NCBI RefSeq assembly: GCF_013409365.1
Contig: NZ_JACCBA010000001.1
Span: forward strand, 6,076,001 to 6,140,000
Length of the DNA stretch: 64,000 nt
From: Actinomadura luteofluorescens
GTDB lineage: Bacteria > Actinomycetota > Actinomycetes > Streptosporangiales > Streptosporangiaceae
Direction: 5' to 3'
Positions 7,174 to 14,691 of the stretch are shown here, piece by piece. Each line of letters begins with the position of its first letter. Positions within the stretch are counted from its first letter, which is position 1. The position numbers and the translations under genes are program-made. A model generated the notes under the pieces. It did not search any database and was not told the DNA's origin. It saw only the letters and a list, made by a program, of their open reading frames with translations.

Positions 7174-9207
7174 CTATAGATTTTGGGATATCCAGGGTAG
7201 ATGAACTGGCCCGTTTCGGATATATGCGCGCCTTGCGGGCGTCAATGCATGCAGGAGTGCACTTGGAAGCAAGTCTCGATGCTGGTGCCAGATGCCGTCA
7301 AGTACAGCTGCGAAGGTATTGAGCTTGCTTGCTTTATTTTCGGAAAGGAAACCTCCAGTAGCCCTGAGTGCTCTCGATGTCGAGCTGATCCACTCAAAGA
7401 TCTCATCGGCGGCCGCCTGGTCATCGTGAGTTAGTCTCTGAGCAAGGCGCTCCAGCTCGCTGAGCAAGTATCCTGCCGCGATTGCTGTAATGGTGGATGC
7501 GATCAAGATTTCCGAATAGTTTATATTGGAAAGAGCCTCGGCAATCATGGGTAGGGATGCAAAAGGTAGATGCACGTGAGTCTCGGAACCATGGGATATC
7601 GTGAAGGTCATCGCCATGTCGAGGGACTTTCGACTCACCTGTAGGGGTGGGTAATCGTCGGGCAACCGAATATCCCACAGTTCGACGTGATTGTCTTCAA
7701 CGGATGCGGAGATAGTGGCTGCGAGTAGTTTCCGTAGCGTCTGGTCGGTGAGCCGAGGGGCGTCGACTTTTACGGTCGTGCCTACGCGATATAGGTCGAC
7801 TGCTGACAGGCCAGCCTCGCCGAATGCGTACAGGATACCCAGCCTGCCGGAGACTTCGTTAGAAGTTTTCTTGATTCGAGTCCAAGCGCCGGTACTGGCG
7901 TAACATATGGCGATGCCGTGCTCAAAGCCCTGGCAGATGCTGCGGGCTTGCAATGCGCGGGCCAGAATTTCATTGAGGCCGAACGGGTGTCCGTCGGCCA
8001 CGGCCATACCAGCCTCTGAATCCCAGTAGATGTCCTCATGTGCCACGGCGTTGCGCCACTCTCTCACAACAGGCGATGCGAGCAGAGATGTTATCGGCTG
8101 CCGCGCGGCGATAAGTTGATCGAGTATCGGAGAAAGTGTCGGCTTTGATGGCACTGGCTTTTTTAGAAGCCGGAGGGTCAACTCTGCCGTTCGTTTTATG
8201 TCGCCTTCCACTGTGGTCTTGTACATCTCGAAAACGGGACGCATTCGGGCCTCGTCGTGCAGCTCTTCGGCATATCTATCCCGTGCCGAAATGAATGCCC
8301 TATGAGTGGATAGCATAAGAGGCTCGCGCTCAACATGAGCCTCGATAAGGCTAAGGGTGGAAACGGGATCGGTTACTAGAAGATGGTCTATTAGGTTTCT
8401 AGTTAGTAGGGCGGCTCGTTGGGCCAGGAGGGGGCGATCGCTCAGCAGCAGCATGACGAGGTGGAGACGAGTTTTGGGAGCGAGTGCAACCTTGGAGTTG
8501 AGGAGGTGCTGGGATTGCTTGCGTAGGCGCCTTTCGTAGGCATGTGAATTTTTTTCCCATGCCGCCGCCAACCTTGCCGCAAAGGTAAGGCCGGTGCCTG
8601 TTTCGAGCTCATCCTCGCGAATCCCAATTGCTCGGTAGATGCGATCCTCTGGATCGCCAATATTCGGTGGACCTAGTTCTTGTTCCAGCTGCCTAGCAGA
8701 GGCATCTGATATTTGCGCATGTCGTTTCGCATTTGCCCATGTGGATTCATCCCAGCCTTCTTTCGCACATTGAGCGACGAGCCGCCCGAATCTAAGGCCG
8801 TTGATAGCAAGCTTGTCGACTAGGTTGCTGCCCTTAAGTGAATCTTTCGGCGGGTAAAAACGTCGAACTTCGGTTGTCGCTGCCGCAAAAGCTCTACTCT
8901 TCTCTAGTAACTCGTTGGCGCGCCTGACTGCGCTCTTTCCGATCACCTGAATTGGTTCTGTGTGCAATGAAATCAACGCTAGACCAGCGGAATGCAGATC
9001 AATCCAAATGCCAATTAGATTGGCATCGGCGAGTATAGATTCCCATTGGGTGGTCGTCGCGAAGATGAATCGAGTCGGGCTTTTGTTCTGCGCCAGACTG
9101 ATCCAGTCGGATAGTTCAATGTGCGATAGGGCTTTGCTGGCCGCCACTCGCGCCTGTGGTTCGACATCTGAGAAATTGTGGACGTGAAAGGGAGTGGGGG
9201 TAATCAT
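7174..9207 (-). CDS. Cargo protein of the integrated element with HEPN-like RNase motif
   Basis: 677 aa, not recognised as a named family. The coding sequence is visibly much less GC-rich than its surroundings, with many AAA, TTA, ATA and AGA codons, indicating recent transfer. Residues 385-390 read R-N-A-V-A-H, matching the R-[N/D/H]-x3-5-H signature of HEPN ribonuclease domains found in abortive-infection and toxin proteins. The motif lies after helical segments (about 240-350) and before a further helix at 410-430. Residues 1-110 look like a separate alpha/beta unit, 430-550 is beta-rich, and 565-582 is hydrophobic. The ATG at 9207 has a perfect TATAAT just upstream. It occupies the variable cargo slot next to the distal att site. 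A defence or toxin role is inference. Confidence 0.7.
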   Translation of the reverse strand: MITPTPFHVHNFSDVEPQARVAASKALSHIELSDWISLAQNKSPTRFIFATTTQWESILADANLIGIWIDLHSAGLALISLHTEPIQVIGKSAVRRANELLEKSRAFAAATTEVRRFYPPKDSLKGSNLVDKLAINGLRFGRLVAQCAKEGWDESTWANAKRHAQISDASARQLEQELGPPNIGDPEDRIYRAIGIREDELETGTGLTFAARLAAAWEKNSHAYERRLRKQSQHLLNSKVALAPKTRLHLVMLLLSDRPLLAQRAALLTRNLIDHLLVTDPVSTLSLIEAHVEREPLMLSTHRAFISARDRYAEELHDEARMRPVFEMYKTTVEGDIKRTAELTLRLLKKPVPSKPTLSPILDQLIAARQPITSLLASPVVREWRNAVAHEDIYWDSEAGMAVADGHPFGLNEILARALQARSICQGFEHGIAICYASTGAWTRIKKTSNEVSGRLGILYAFGEAGLSAVDLYRVGTTVKVDAPRLTDQTLRKLLAATISASVEDNHVELWDIRLPDDYPPLQVSRKSLDMAMTFTISHGSETHVHLPFASLPMIAEALSNINYSEILIASTITAIAAGYLLSELERLAQRLTHDDQAAADEIFEWISSTSRALRATGGFLSENKASKLNTFAAVLDGIWHQHRDLLPSALLHALTPARRAYIRNGPVHLPWISQNL

Positions 9208-9219
9208 AACGTTCCCGTC

Positions 9220-9262
9220 ATTATATTGATGGTGGGGGGATTTCTGGATACTTGTGTATCCA
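9220..9262 (-). promoter_or_regulatory. Promoter and dyad operator of the cargo gene
   Basis: On the minus strand, TATAAT occupies 9220-9225, placing transcription start only a few bases before the ATG at 9207. A 7-bp inverted repeat, TGGATAC-TTGT-GTATCCA, lies at 9245-9262 over the -35 position, where a repressor would block the polymerase. There is no good -35 hexamer. Confidence 0.55.
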
Positions 9263-9348
9263 TCGACCGTCTCGATGGGGGCTAAGCTTGATCTCGACCT
9301 ATGCTTCCAGGTCGACGCTCAACATGTCTATACTGACGCAAACTCGAA

Positions 9349-9389
9349 CGAATGACCTCTGTCCGGACTTGCCGGACAGAGGTCATTCG
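9349..9389. terminator. Perfect 18-bp hairpin
   Basis: Arms 9349-9366 and 9372-9389 pair without mismatch around the loop ACTTG. It lies just beyond the stop of the decayed decarboxylase gene at 9402 and before the cargo gene promoter, so it insulates the two. No T-run follows. Confidence 0.65.
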
Positions 9390-9401
9390 ATGATCAGGGC
9401 C

Positions 9402-9796
9402 TTACGGGTGCAGGTAATGGAACACTGGCTTGGGGTGCATGAGGAAGTCGTGGTGGGAGATGTTCCAGGCGTAGGCGCCGGACATGGAGAAGGCGACTAG
9501 GGCGCCTGCTGCGATGTGGTCTGTGGGACCTCGCGTGCGAAGACGTCCTTTGGTGTGCAGAGTTGGCCGACGAGGGTCACGGGCTCGCCGGCGACTGCGG
9601 GGCCATCGCCGTTGCGGGTGATGACGTCGTGCGGGTGGTTGTGTTGCTTGGTGACGGGTGTGCGGATGTGCATGGTGCCGCCGCGTAGGACGGCGTACCA
9701 CTGGCCGTGTGCCGTCTTCACGTCCAGGACCTCGGTGAGGTACCACCCGGCGTAGACGCTGATGGAGCGGCCCGGATCGATGCGCAGCGTTTCGCC
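9402..9796 (-). pseudogene. C-terminal remnant of a fold-III PLP decarboxylase, frameshifted
   Basis: The minus-strand text LRIDPGRSISVYAGWYLTEV, then WYAVLRGGTMHIRTP and LCTPKDVFAREVP, matches the C-terminal barrel of diaminopimelate/ornithine-type decarboxylases used in siderophore or natural-product pathways. At about 9508-9515 the frame shifts by one base, after which DHIAAGALVAFSMSGAYAWN and SHHDFLMHPKP continue the family's ending to a stop at 9402. The N-terminal PLP-lysine barrel is missing. Homology stops near 9796, where an opposite-strand gene tail begins, so this is truncated wreckage within the element. Confidence 0.7.
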
Positions 9797-9802
9797 CGGC
9801 TC

Positions 9803-9931
9803 GGCGAGCGCGTCTTGCGTGTCCTGCAAACCCACGGCTGGATCCGGCAGATCCCCGGCACACGGACGGCAGGACGCCCCACCGCACCGGCTTACGAGAC
9901 CCACCCCGACCTGTCCGAAGACTTCCGATGA
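9803..9931 (+). pseudogene. C-terminal tail of a plasmid/element-type protein (possibly DUF3631- or primase-like)
   Basis: The plus-strand frame ERVLRVLQTHGWIRQIPGTR, then GRPTAPAYETHPDLSEDFR-stop, resembles the winged-helix endings of DUF3631/DUF3987 proteins common on actinomycete integrative elements. Upstream of about 9803 the frame becomes the shadow of the decarboxylase remnant, so the rest of the gene is gone. The family call is tentative. Confidence 0.45.
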
Positions 9932-10004
9932 CCCGCCTCGGAGGCCGCTACGAACCGTTACCGCACCTGGCGCAGATCTCGCGGACGGGACACCGAGACG
10001 GGGT

Positions 10005-10042
10005 GACAGAAGCCGACACAAACCCTTCTGTCGGCTTCTGTC
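10005..10042. repeat. 14-bp perfect inverted repeat
   Basis: GACAGAAGCCGACA and its complement flank a 10-base loop (10019-10028). It sits between the gene tail ending at 9931 and the excisionase gene. It may be a terminator or a recombination/regulatory site such as a directionality-factor region. It has no T-run. Confidence 0.5.
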
Positions 10043-10177
10043 CCCGTGTCCCCTGTCCCCGCGCACCCCCTCGGCCCGACTGACCTCACGCTCCGTTGCC
10101 CGGCACACAAGCCACCAAGCCCGCCGCCGGCACCGTCCCGACCGATCACACCCGGACTGATTGAGGTGCATGCCCCC

Positions 10178-10372
10178 ATGGCCAAGAGATCCAATGCATG
10201 GACCACCGTGCCCGAGATCCTCGACGAACTCGGTATCACCCGGCACACCTGGCAGCGCTGGCGCGCCCTCGGCAAGACGCCACCCTGCACCGTGCTGCCC
10301 AACCGCAAGCTTCGGATTCGCCGAGTCGACTTCGAGAACTGGCTTTCCAGCCTTGAAGAGAGGGCCGCTTGA
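10178..10372 (+). CDS. xis: Excisionase-like helix-turn-helix protein
   Basis: 64 aa, MerR/Xis-type winged helix. VPEILDELGITRHTWQRWRA is the helix-turn-helix and KLRIRRVDFENWLSSLEE the wing and last helix. Such proteins bind arms of attachment sites and steer integrase to excision, and often also repress the integrase promoter. The ATG at 10178 has GAGGTG upstream; longer in-frame starts upstream look non-coding. Its stop overlaps the integrase TTG start (TTGA), so the two are translationally coupled. Confidence 0.8.
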   Translation: MAKRSNAWTTVPEILDELGITRHTWQRWRALGKTPPCTVLPNRKLRIRRVDFENWLSSLEERAA

Positions 10373-11736
10373 ACAGGAGCTACGACGTCCGGTTCTGGAA
10401 CATCACCGTAAAGAAGGGAAGGAAACGGCCCTACGTCCTGCGCTGGCTGGTTGGCGGCAAGGTCCAAACCAAACCGTTCACCGCGCGGGAACTCGCGGAC
10501 AGCTTCAAGTCGGAACTGATCCAAGCCCCCCGGCGAGGCGAGGCATTCGCCATCGAGACCGGCCTACCCGAGTCCATGATTCGCGCGGCCCGGTCCGTGA
10601 GGTGGTATCAGCACGCGCGCGATTACGTGGACGATCGATGGGACAAGGTGTCCGCCAAACAGCGCATCTCGATCGCTGAAACGCTCACCGCCGTGACGGT
10701 AGGTCTCACGGCCGACCACAAGGGCGCGCCAGACTCGGAAACGCTGTGGAAGGCGTTGCGTCGGTGGGAGTACAACAAGAACCGGCGCGAGGTCGACCAG
10801 CCCGCCGAGGTGGCCGCCGCGCTCAACTGGGTCCGTAAGGCGTCCGTGCCGCTGGCTGACCTCGCCGAGTTCGAGGGCATCACGCTGGCCCTCGGCGCGT
10901 GTGCGCAGAAGCTCGACGGCTCCCTGGCCGCGCCGAGCTACTACACCCGGCGCTGTCGCGTCCTCTACAACGTGCTCAAGTACGCCGTTCAGCGAAAGCG
11001 TCTCGCCGTCAACCCCATCGACGGTCTCGACTGGAAACCGACCGAAGATGACGAGGTGTGGGAGGAAATAGGCCCGGCTGTCGTTCCCTCACCGCGTCAA
11101 ATGGCGGAACTCCTCACGGCAGTCAGCTACGCGGGACCTCGGCGAGGCCCTCGAATGGTTGCGTTCGTCGCGTGCGTCTACTACGCCATGATGCGGCCCG
11201 GCGGGGTCGTCTCTCTGCGCGAATCCGACTGCGAGCTAGCCGCGAAGGGATGGGGACGGTTGATGCTCGCCGGTTCCAAGCCCTCGGTCGGAACCGAGTG
11301 GACTGATTCGGGGGAGTACCACGACGACCGCGGGCTCAAAGGGCGGAACCGTAAGGCCAAGCGGCCCGTGTCGATCCCGCCGGAGCTCGTCCGGATCCTG
11401 TGGGATCACATCAACCGGTATGGAGTCGCCCCGGACGGCCGCCTGTTCCGCACTGAGCGCGGGGGAGTGCTGCTCCCGTCCGGCTACGGGCGGACGTGGC
11501 ACAAGGCGCGCACGCTCGCCCTGACGCCCGCCGGGGAAGCGTCGGACCTCGCCAGGCGCCCGTACGACCTACGGCACGCCGGTGTCTCGCTACGGCTCAA
11601 CGCCGGCGTCCCGCCCACTCAGGTCGCCGAGTGGGCCGGTCACAGCGTGGAGGTGCTGCTGAAGATCTACGCCAAGGTCATCGCCGGTCACGACCACGTG
11701 TGGGAGGGGCTCACCGACGAGGCTCTCGGTGATTAG
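10369..11736 (+). CDS. int: Tyrosine site-specific integrase
   Basis: 455 aa tyrosine recombinase. An N-terminal arm-binding part is followed by a core-binding SAM-like domain at about 75-215, with the catalytic domain from about 240. Catalytic residues visible are R276 (MMRPGG), R402 and H403 (YDLRHAG), H425 (AGHS) and the nucleophile Y434 (KIYAKV). The usual first histidine of the H-x-x-R box is Y399 here, a change also seen in some integrative-element integrases. It would recombine the tRNA-Arg att sites at 6894 and 13446. The start is TTG, overlapping the stop of the excisionase gene. Confidence 0.9.
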   Translation: MNRSYDVRFWNITVKKGRKRPYVLRWLVGGKVQTKPFTARELADSFKSELIQAPRRGEAFAIETGLPESMIRAARSVRWYQHARDYVDDRWDKVSAKQRISIAETLTAVTVGLTADHKGAPDSETLWKALRRWEYNKNRREVDQPAEVAAALNWVRKASVPLADLAEFEGITLALGACAQKLDGSLAAPSYYTRRCRVLYNVLKYAVQRKRLAVNPIDGLDWKPTEDDEVWEEIGPAVVPSPRQMAELLTAVSYAGPRRGPRMVAFVACVYYAMMRPGGVVSLRESDCELAAKGWGRLMLAGSKPSVGTEWTDSGEYHDDRGLKGRNRKAKRPVSIPPELVRILWDHINRYGVAPDGRLFRTERGGVLLPSGYGRTWHKARTLALTPAGEASDLARRPYDLRHAGVSLRLNAGVPPTQVAEWAGHSVEVLLKIYAKVIAGHDHVWEGLTDEALGD

Positions 11737-11884
11737 CGATGCGGAGGCATCATGGAGGGCTTGCGGCTTCGAGCAACCCGCGCTGCGTTCCCAACGCCCA
11801 CAAGCTGACGTTCAGGACTGGGGTTCCACCTGGCGTCGCTGGGACCTTGCGGTCCTGGGCAGGGCAAGCCGGGCGTGGATCAGC

Positions 11885-12016
11885 TCAGGAACGCCTCGAC
11901 TTCTTGTGGGCGATGCCTAGATCGACGGGGAGGGTGGCCGCTTCCACAGGCTCCCATGGCAGTTGGCTGAGGTGATCCACAAGGTTCTCTACGAGGGGAT
12001 CCTTGTGGACCTTCAT
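11885..12016 (-). CDS. Possible small ORF
   Basis: 43 aa (DPLVENLVDHLSQLPWEPVE, then PVDLGIAHKK). It has ordinary composition, unlike the arginine-rich shadows around it, but no good ribosome site. It could be a fragment of a lost gene. Confidence 0.3.
   Translation of the reverse strand: MKVHKDPLVENLVDHLSQLPWEPVEAATLPVDLGIAHKKSRRS
11976..12009. promoter_or_regulatory. Inverted repeat TCCACAAGG / CCTTGTGGA
   Basis: 9-bp arms separated by 16 bases, about 95 bases upstream of the gene at 12104. It may be an operator in the 370-base gap after the integrase. Confidence 0.35.
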
Positions 12017-12103
12017 GAGACTTCTATAAGGGCTGTCTGGCGAAGCAACAGAATTTTGATAGAACGGGCATGGGCAAGGAGGGCATAGTGCATCATTGGG
12101 GCC

Positions 12104-12907
12104 ATGGCAGAGCAAGTGGTCGCGGATGCCCGGAGCACCCTGCTGTTCCTCCTGAACAGCGCCGGGCGCAAGTCACGCACGGCGCCGATCAGGACTTCGT
12201 TCGTGGGAATCCCGGTGATGCCCGAGGGGGGCCGGGGCGCCCGAACGCGTCCCGGGCCCATGGCCGCCTTGGTCAAGCGACACGACGCGACTGCACTCGA
12301 CCTCTACTTGCTACTGATGGCGCTGGCCTCTGCGGAGCCCTATGACGTGACAAGAGACGCGCGGTTCTTCGCTCGCGCGCTTGACCTGAAGGACGGCCGA
12401 GGCCGGTTCAACACTGGCGCGATCTCCAAGGCGTGGGCCCGGCTGGAGAGGCAAAACCTGATCACTCGCGCCCGCAAGGGGAGGGTGGCCTCCATCACCC
12501 CTCGCCTCGAAAGCGGCGAGGGGTCCGAGGCCGACAAGTACACGCCGCCCTCGGGCGCCAACGGCGACTACTACCTTCGCGTCCCGTTTGACTATTGGCT
12601 GACCGGCGACCCGACCTTGCACGAGAGGCTGACCCTGCCTGAGAAGGCAATGTTGCTGATCAGCCTCGCAAGGCTCAAGAACGAGTTCAGGTTGACCGCC
12701 GCTAACGCCGCGCGGTGGTACGGCGTCTCGCAGGAGACTGCCCAACGCGGGCTTCAGGGCCTGGTCGAGAAGAAGGTTCTGGGTCGTCGCCGGGAGCGCC
12801 GAGCCGCTCCCGAAGCCCCCGAGGGCTTCACCATCGACACCTACTACTCGCTGACCGGCGCGTTCAGACTCCCGAAGAGGGTCGCAACCGACCAGGCGGC
12901 CCGATGA
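12104..12907 (+). CDS. Element-encoded protein with winged-helix-like segments (replication or regulation)
   Basis: 267 aa, family not recognised. The protein has two helix-turn-helix-like stretches: one at about residues 95-130 (GAISKAWARLERQNLITRAR) and one near 195-225 (LTAANAARWYGVSQETAQRG, then LVEKKVLGRRRE). Paired winged helices like this are typical of plasmid replication initiators and accessory DNA-binding proteins of integrative elements. The ATG at 12104 is the chosen start, without a strong ribosome site. It is followed by a small membrane-protein gene in the same direction. No membrane segment or catalytic motif is visible. Confidence 0.6.
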   Translation: MAEQVVADARSTLLFLLNSAGRKSRTAPIRTSFVGIPVMPEGGRGARTRPGPMAALVKRHDATALDLYLLLMALASAEPYDVTRDARFFARALDLKDGRGRFNTGAISKAWARLERQNLITRARKGRVASITPRLESGEGSEADKYTPPSGANGDYYLRVPFDYWLTGDPTLHERLTLPEKAMLLISLARLKNEFRLTAANAARWYGVSQETAQRGLQGLVEKKVLGRRRERRAAPEAPEGFTIDTYYSLTGAFRLPKRVATDQAAR

Positions 12908-13018
12908 GGCATGGCAGAGCACCGCCGGGAGGTTGGTGACTCACGGTCTAGAAACGCAGCGGCCCCCGCACCACCGGGAGCCGCCGCCACACATCAACGC
13001 TCAACTCGGAGGAAGAAC

Positions 13019-13228
13019 GTGATCGTCCCTAAGGGTACTTCGGGCGACAGTGCGGAGGAGGCGGCACCTGTTGATCCGCCCTTGATGTCGCCCGAGGGCA
13101 GCGGTGCGAACCTCGCTAGCCAGGCGCATGCCAACATCGACCTGCGCCTCAGCGTGGGGATCACGGTCAAGGTGGTGGCCATCATCACCGTCACGGCCGT
13201 GATCACCATCGCTCTTGTGATCATCTAG
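13019..13228 (+). CDS. Small single-pass membrane protein
   Basis: 69 aa. The GTG at 13019 is chosen because GGAGGAAGAAC precedes it at ideal spacing; an in-frame ATG at 12911 lacks this. Residues 1-40 are polar and acidic. Residues about 44-69 (SVGITVKVVAIITVTAVITI and onward) form one membrane helix reaching the C-terminus. It is the last gene of the element before the tRNA and is closed by a strong terminator. Function unknown. Confidence 0.6.
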   Translation: MIVPKGTSGDSAEEAAPVDPPLMSPEGSGANLASQAHANIDLRLSVGITVKVVAIITVTAVITIALVII

Positions 13229-13244
13229 TAGTCGCATTACGAAG

Positions 13245-13276
13245 CGGGCCTCTCCGCCTGATGGCGGAGAGGCCCG
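13245..13276 (+). terminator. Terminator after the small membrane protein
   Basis: Perfect 14-bp stem (13245-13258 with 13263-13276), loop TGAT, followed by TTGATCTTT. Confidence 0.8.
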
Positions 13277-13398
13277 TTGATCTTTAAGGTCACATCGCGC
13301 TCTGTGGACTCCACGGCCTGGAACACAAATGGAACACGCGCCGTGGCATACGGCGTCCCGTGGTGGCGTCTGGTGTCACATGGGCCAGGAACGAGAAG

Positions 13399-13433
13399 AG
13401 CCGGTTTCCGCTGGTCAAACGCGGAAACCGGCT
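13399..13433 (-). terminator. Terminator downstream of tRNA-Arg, supplied by the element
   Basis: 13-bp stem (AGCCGGTTTCCGC and complement) with a 9-base loop. Read on the minus strand it follows the tRNA 3' end by about 13 bases. It lies inside the element, replacing the hairpin at 6836-6878. Confidence 0.65.
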
Positions 13434-13446
13434 GATCGTTTTGGGG

Positions 13447-13518
13447 TGCCCCCTGCAGGATTCGAACCTGCGCACACGGCTCCGGAGGCCGTTGCTCTAT
13501 CCCCTGAGCTAAGGGGGC
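13447..13518 (-). tRNA. tRNA-Arg (anticodon CCG)
   Basis: 72 nt, no encoded CCA. Cloverleaf: acceptor GCCCCCT/AGGGGGC with discriminator A, D stem GCTC/GAGC, anticodon stem ACGGC/GCCGT with loop CTCCGGA (anticodon CCG), T stem GCAGG/CCTGC with loop TTCGAAT. It reads CGG codons. Its 3' 41 bases lie within the repeat shared with 6894-6935, marking it as the integration target, which the element has kept intact. Confidence 0.95.
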
Positions 13519-13611
13519 GCGACGCGGTATGAGGTTACCAGGGTTGGCGGGGTGACGCGCACGGGGAGGTTCGCCGTGCGTCCGGGGGGTGAGTGGGCTA
13601 ACTTCGAGGCC

Positions 13612-13995
13612 GTGACCGAGCCACTGGGACGCGTGCTGGTCGTCGATGATGACGAGGTGATCCGCCAGCTCATCGCCGTGAACCTGCAACTGGAGGGGTT
13701 CGAGGTGTCGACCGCGGTGGACGGGCAGGACTGCCTGGACAAGGTGGTGGAGGTCGGGCCGGACGTGATCACGCTGGACGTGATGATGCCCCGGCTGGAC
13801 GGGTGGGTGACCGCGGTGCGGCTGCGGGAGGATCCCGGGACCGCGCACATCAGGGTCGTGATGATCACGGCGCGGGCGCAGGAGCACGATGTGCGGCGGG
13901 GGCACGAGATCGGTGTCGACGCGTACGTGACGAAGCCGTTCGACCCCAACCAGCTGATCCAGACGGTGCGGAAACTGGCGGCGGTGTCCAGATAG
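13612..13995 (+). CDS. Single-domain response regulator (CheY-like)
   Basis: 127 aa from GTG 13612; further-upstream in-frame starts at 13552 and 13576 give an unlikely N-terminal tail. Receiver-domain residues are D12-D14 (VVDDDE), phospho-acceptor D56 (LDVMMP), T/S at MITARAQ and K (VTKPFD). There is no output domain, so it acts by protein contact or as a phosphate carrier. No kinase gene is adjacent. It is the first chromosomal gene on the right side of the tRNA-Arg site. Confidence 0.85.
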   Translation: MTEPLGRVLVVDDDEVIRQLIAVNLQLEGFEVSTAVDGQDCLDKVVEVGPDVITLDVMMPRLDGWVTAVRLREDPGTAHIRVVMITARAQEHDVRRGHEIGVDAYVTKPFDPNQLIQTVRKLAAVSR

Positions 13996-14016
13996 TGGTC
14001 GGCTAGTCTCACCAGG

Positions 14017-14691
14017 GTGACTCCAGGGGACGCTCTCGTGCGCGCGGTGCGGGACGCCGTGGACGCGGGGGAGATCGATGTCGCGGTCCCCGACGAGGTC
14101 GTGGTCTTCGGGCGGGGCGGCGGGGTCTTCGAGAGTCCGGTGGCGCTGAGGCTCGGCGTCGACCCGTGGGTGATCGCGCGGCGGGTCGGGGGGAGCGTCT
14201 CCGGGCCCGGGTTCGTCAGGGTCGTGGTGGGGCCCGAGCTCGTGGAGGTCATCCGGCGTGATCCTGGTTACGGGGTCGCGCGGGTGCCGCGGGGCGGCTG
14301 GAATGAATGGCCCCGGACGTTCGACAATCCCGGCTTCTCGGTGCGTTACGCCTATGCGCGGGCCTGTTGGGTGGGGCGCTGGGCCCGGGAACTCGGGGTC
14401 GGGGCCGGGCCGTTCGAGGGTGGTGCGGAGGAGCTCGTGGGGGCGTTGGGGGACGTTCCCGGGCGGGCCGCGCAGGCCGAACGGGAAGGCGACGCCAGGC
14501 CCCTGATGTTGTGCTTGGAGAGCGTGGCCGGGGCGTACCACGAGGTGCACGAGCGCTGTCCCGCGCTGCCCGTGGGCGATGAGGAGCCCGGGGCGGTGCA
14601 TGCGGGACGGGTCGGCTTGGCGGAGGCCGTCAGGGTCGTCCTGGGCAACGGGCTGAACATGATCGGTGAAACACCTAGAGAGCGGATATGA
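14017..14691 (+). CDS. DALR anticodon-binding domain protein (ArgS C-terminal paralogue)
   Basis: 224 aa. The C-terminal half ([20 protein letters not shown] onward, to [14 protein letters not shown]) is the DALR helical anticodon-binding domain of arginyl-tRNA synthetase. The HIGH/KMSKS catalytic core is absent. In mycobacteria full argS occupies this place before lysA, so this is a stand-alone domain in the argS slot. The function is unknown; tRNA binding is inferred. TAGTCT at 14004-14009 would place transcription start on or beside the GTG, suggesting a leaderless message. It overlaps lysA by ATGA and so is coupled to it. Confidence 0.8.
   Translation: MTPGDALVRAVRDAVDAGEIDVAVPDEVVVFGRGGGVFESPVALRLGVDPWVIARRVGGSVSGPGFVRVVVGPELVEVIRRDPGYGVARVPRGGWNEWPRTFDNPGFSVRYAYARACWVGRWARELGVGAGPFEGGAEELVGALGDVPGRAAQAEREGDARPLMLCLESVAGAYHEVHERCPALPVGDEEPGAVHAGRVGLAEAVRVVLGNGLNMIGETPRERI

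Larger units (their letters stand above)
6894..13487. mobile_element. Integrated element in tRNA-Arg(CCG), about 6.6 kb
   Basis: A 42-bp perfect direct repeat bounds the region: 6894-6935 on the left, and 13446-13487 inside the intact tRNA on the right. Between them are an excisionase-like gene, a tyrosine integrase, a possible replication or regulatory gene, a small membrane protein, fragments of two other genes, and a 677-aa cargo gene. The arrangement fits site-specific insertion at the tRNA 3' end, with the element restoring the tRNA. No conjugation or plasmid transfer genes are present, so it is probably a reduced or mobilised-in-trans element. The decayed gene fragments inside also point to reduction. 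Confidence 0.85.

Noticed and set aside
9402..9887. An intact 161-aa gene on the minus strand
   Set aside because: Only its last 35 codons belong to the decarboxylase family; the rest is an Arg-rich shadow of the correct frame, so it is a frameshifted remnant.
12911..13018. N-terminal extension of the small membrane protein
   Set aside because: No ribosome site at 12911 and atypical composition; GGAGGAAGAAC points to GTG 13019.
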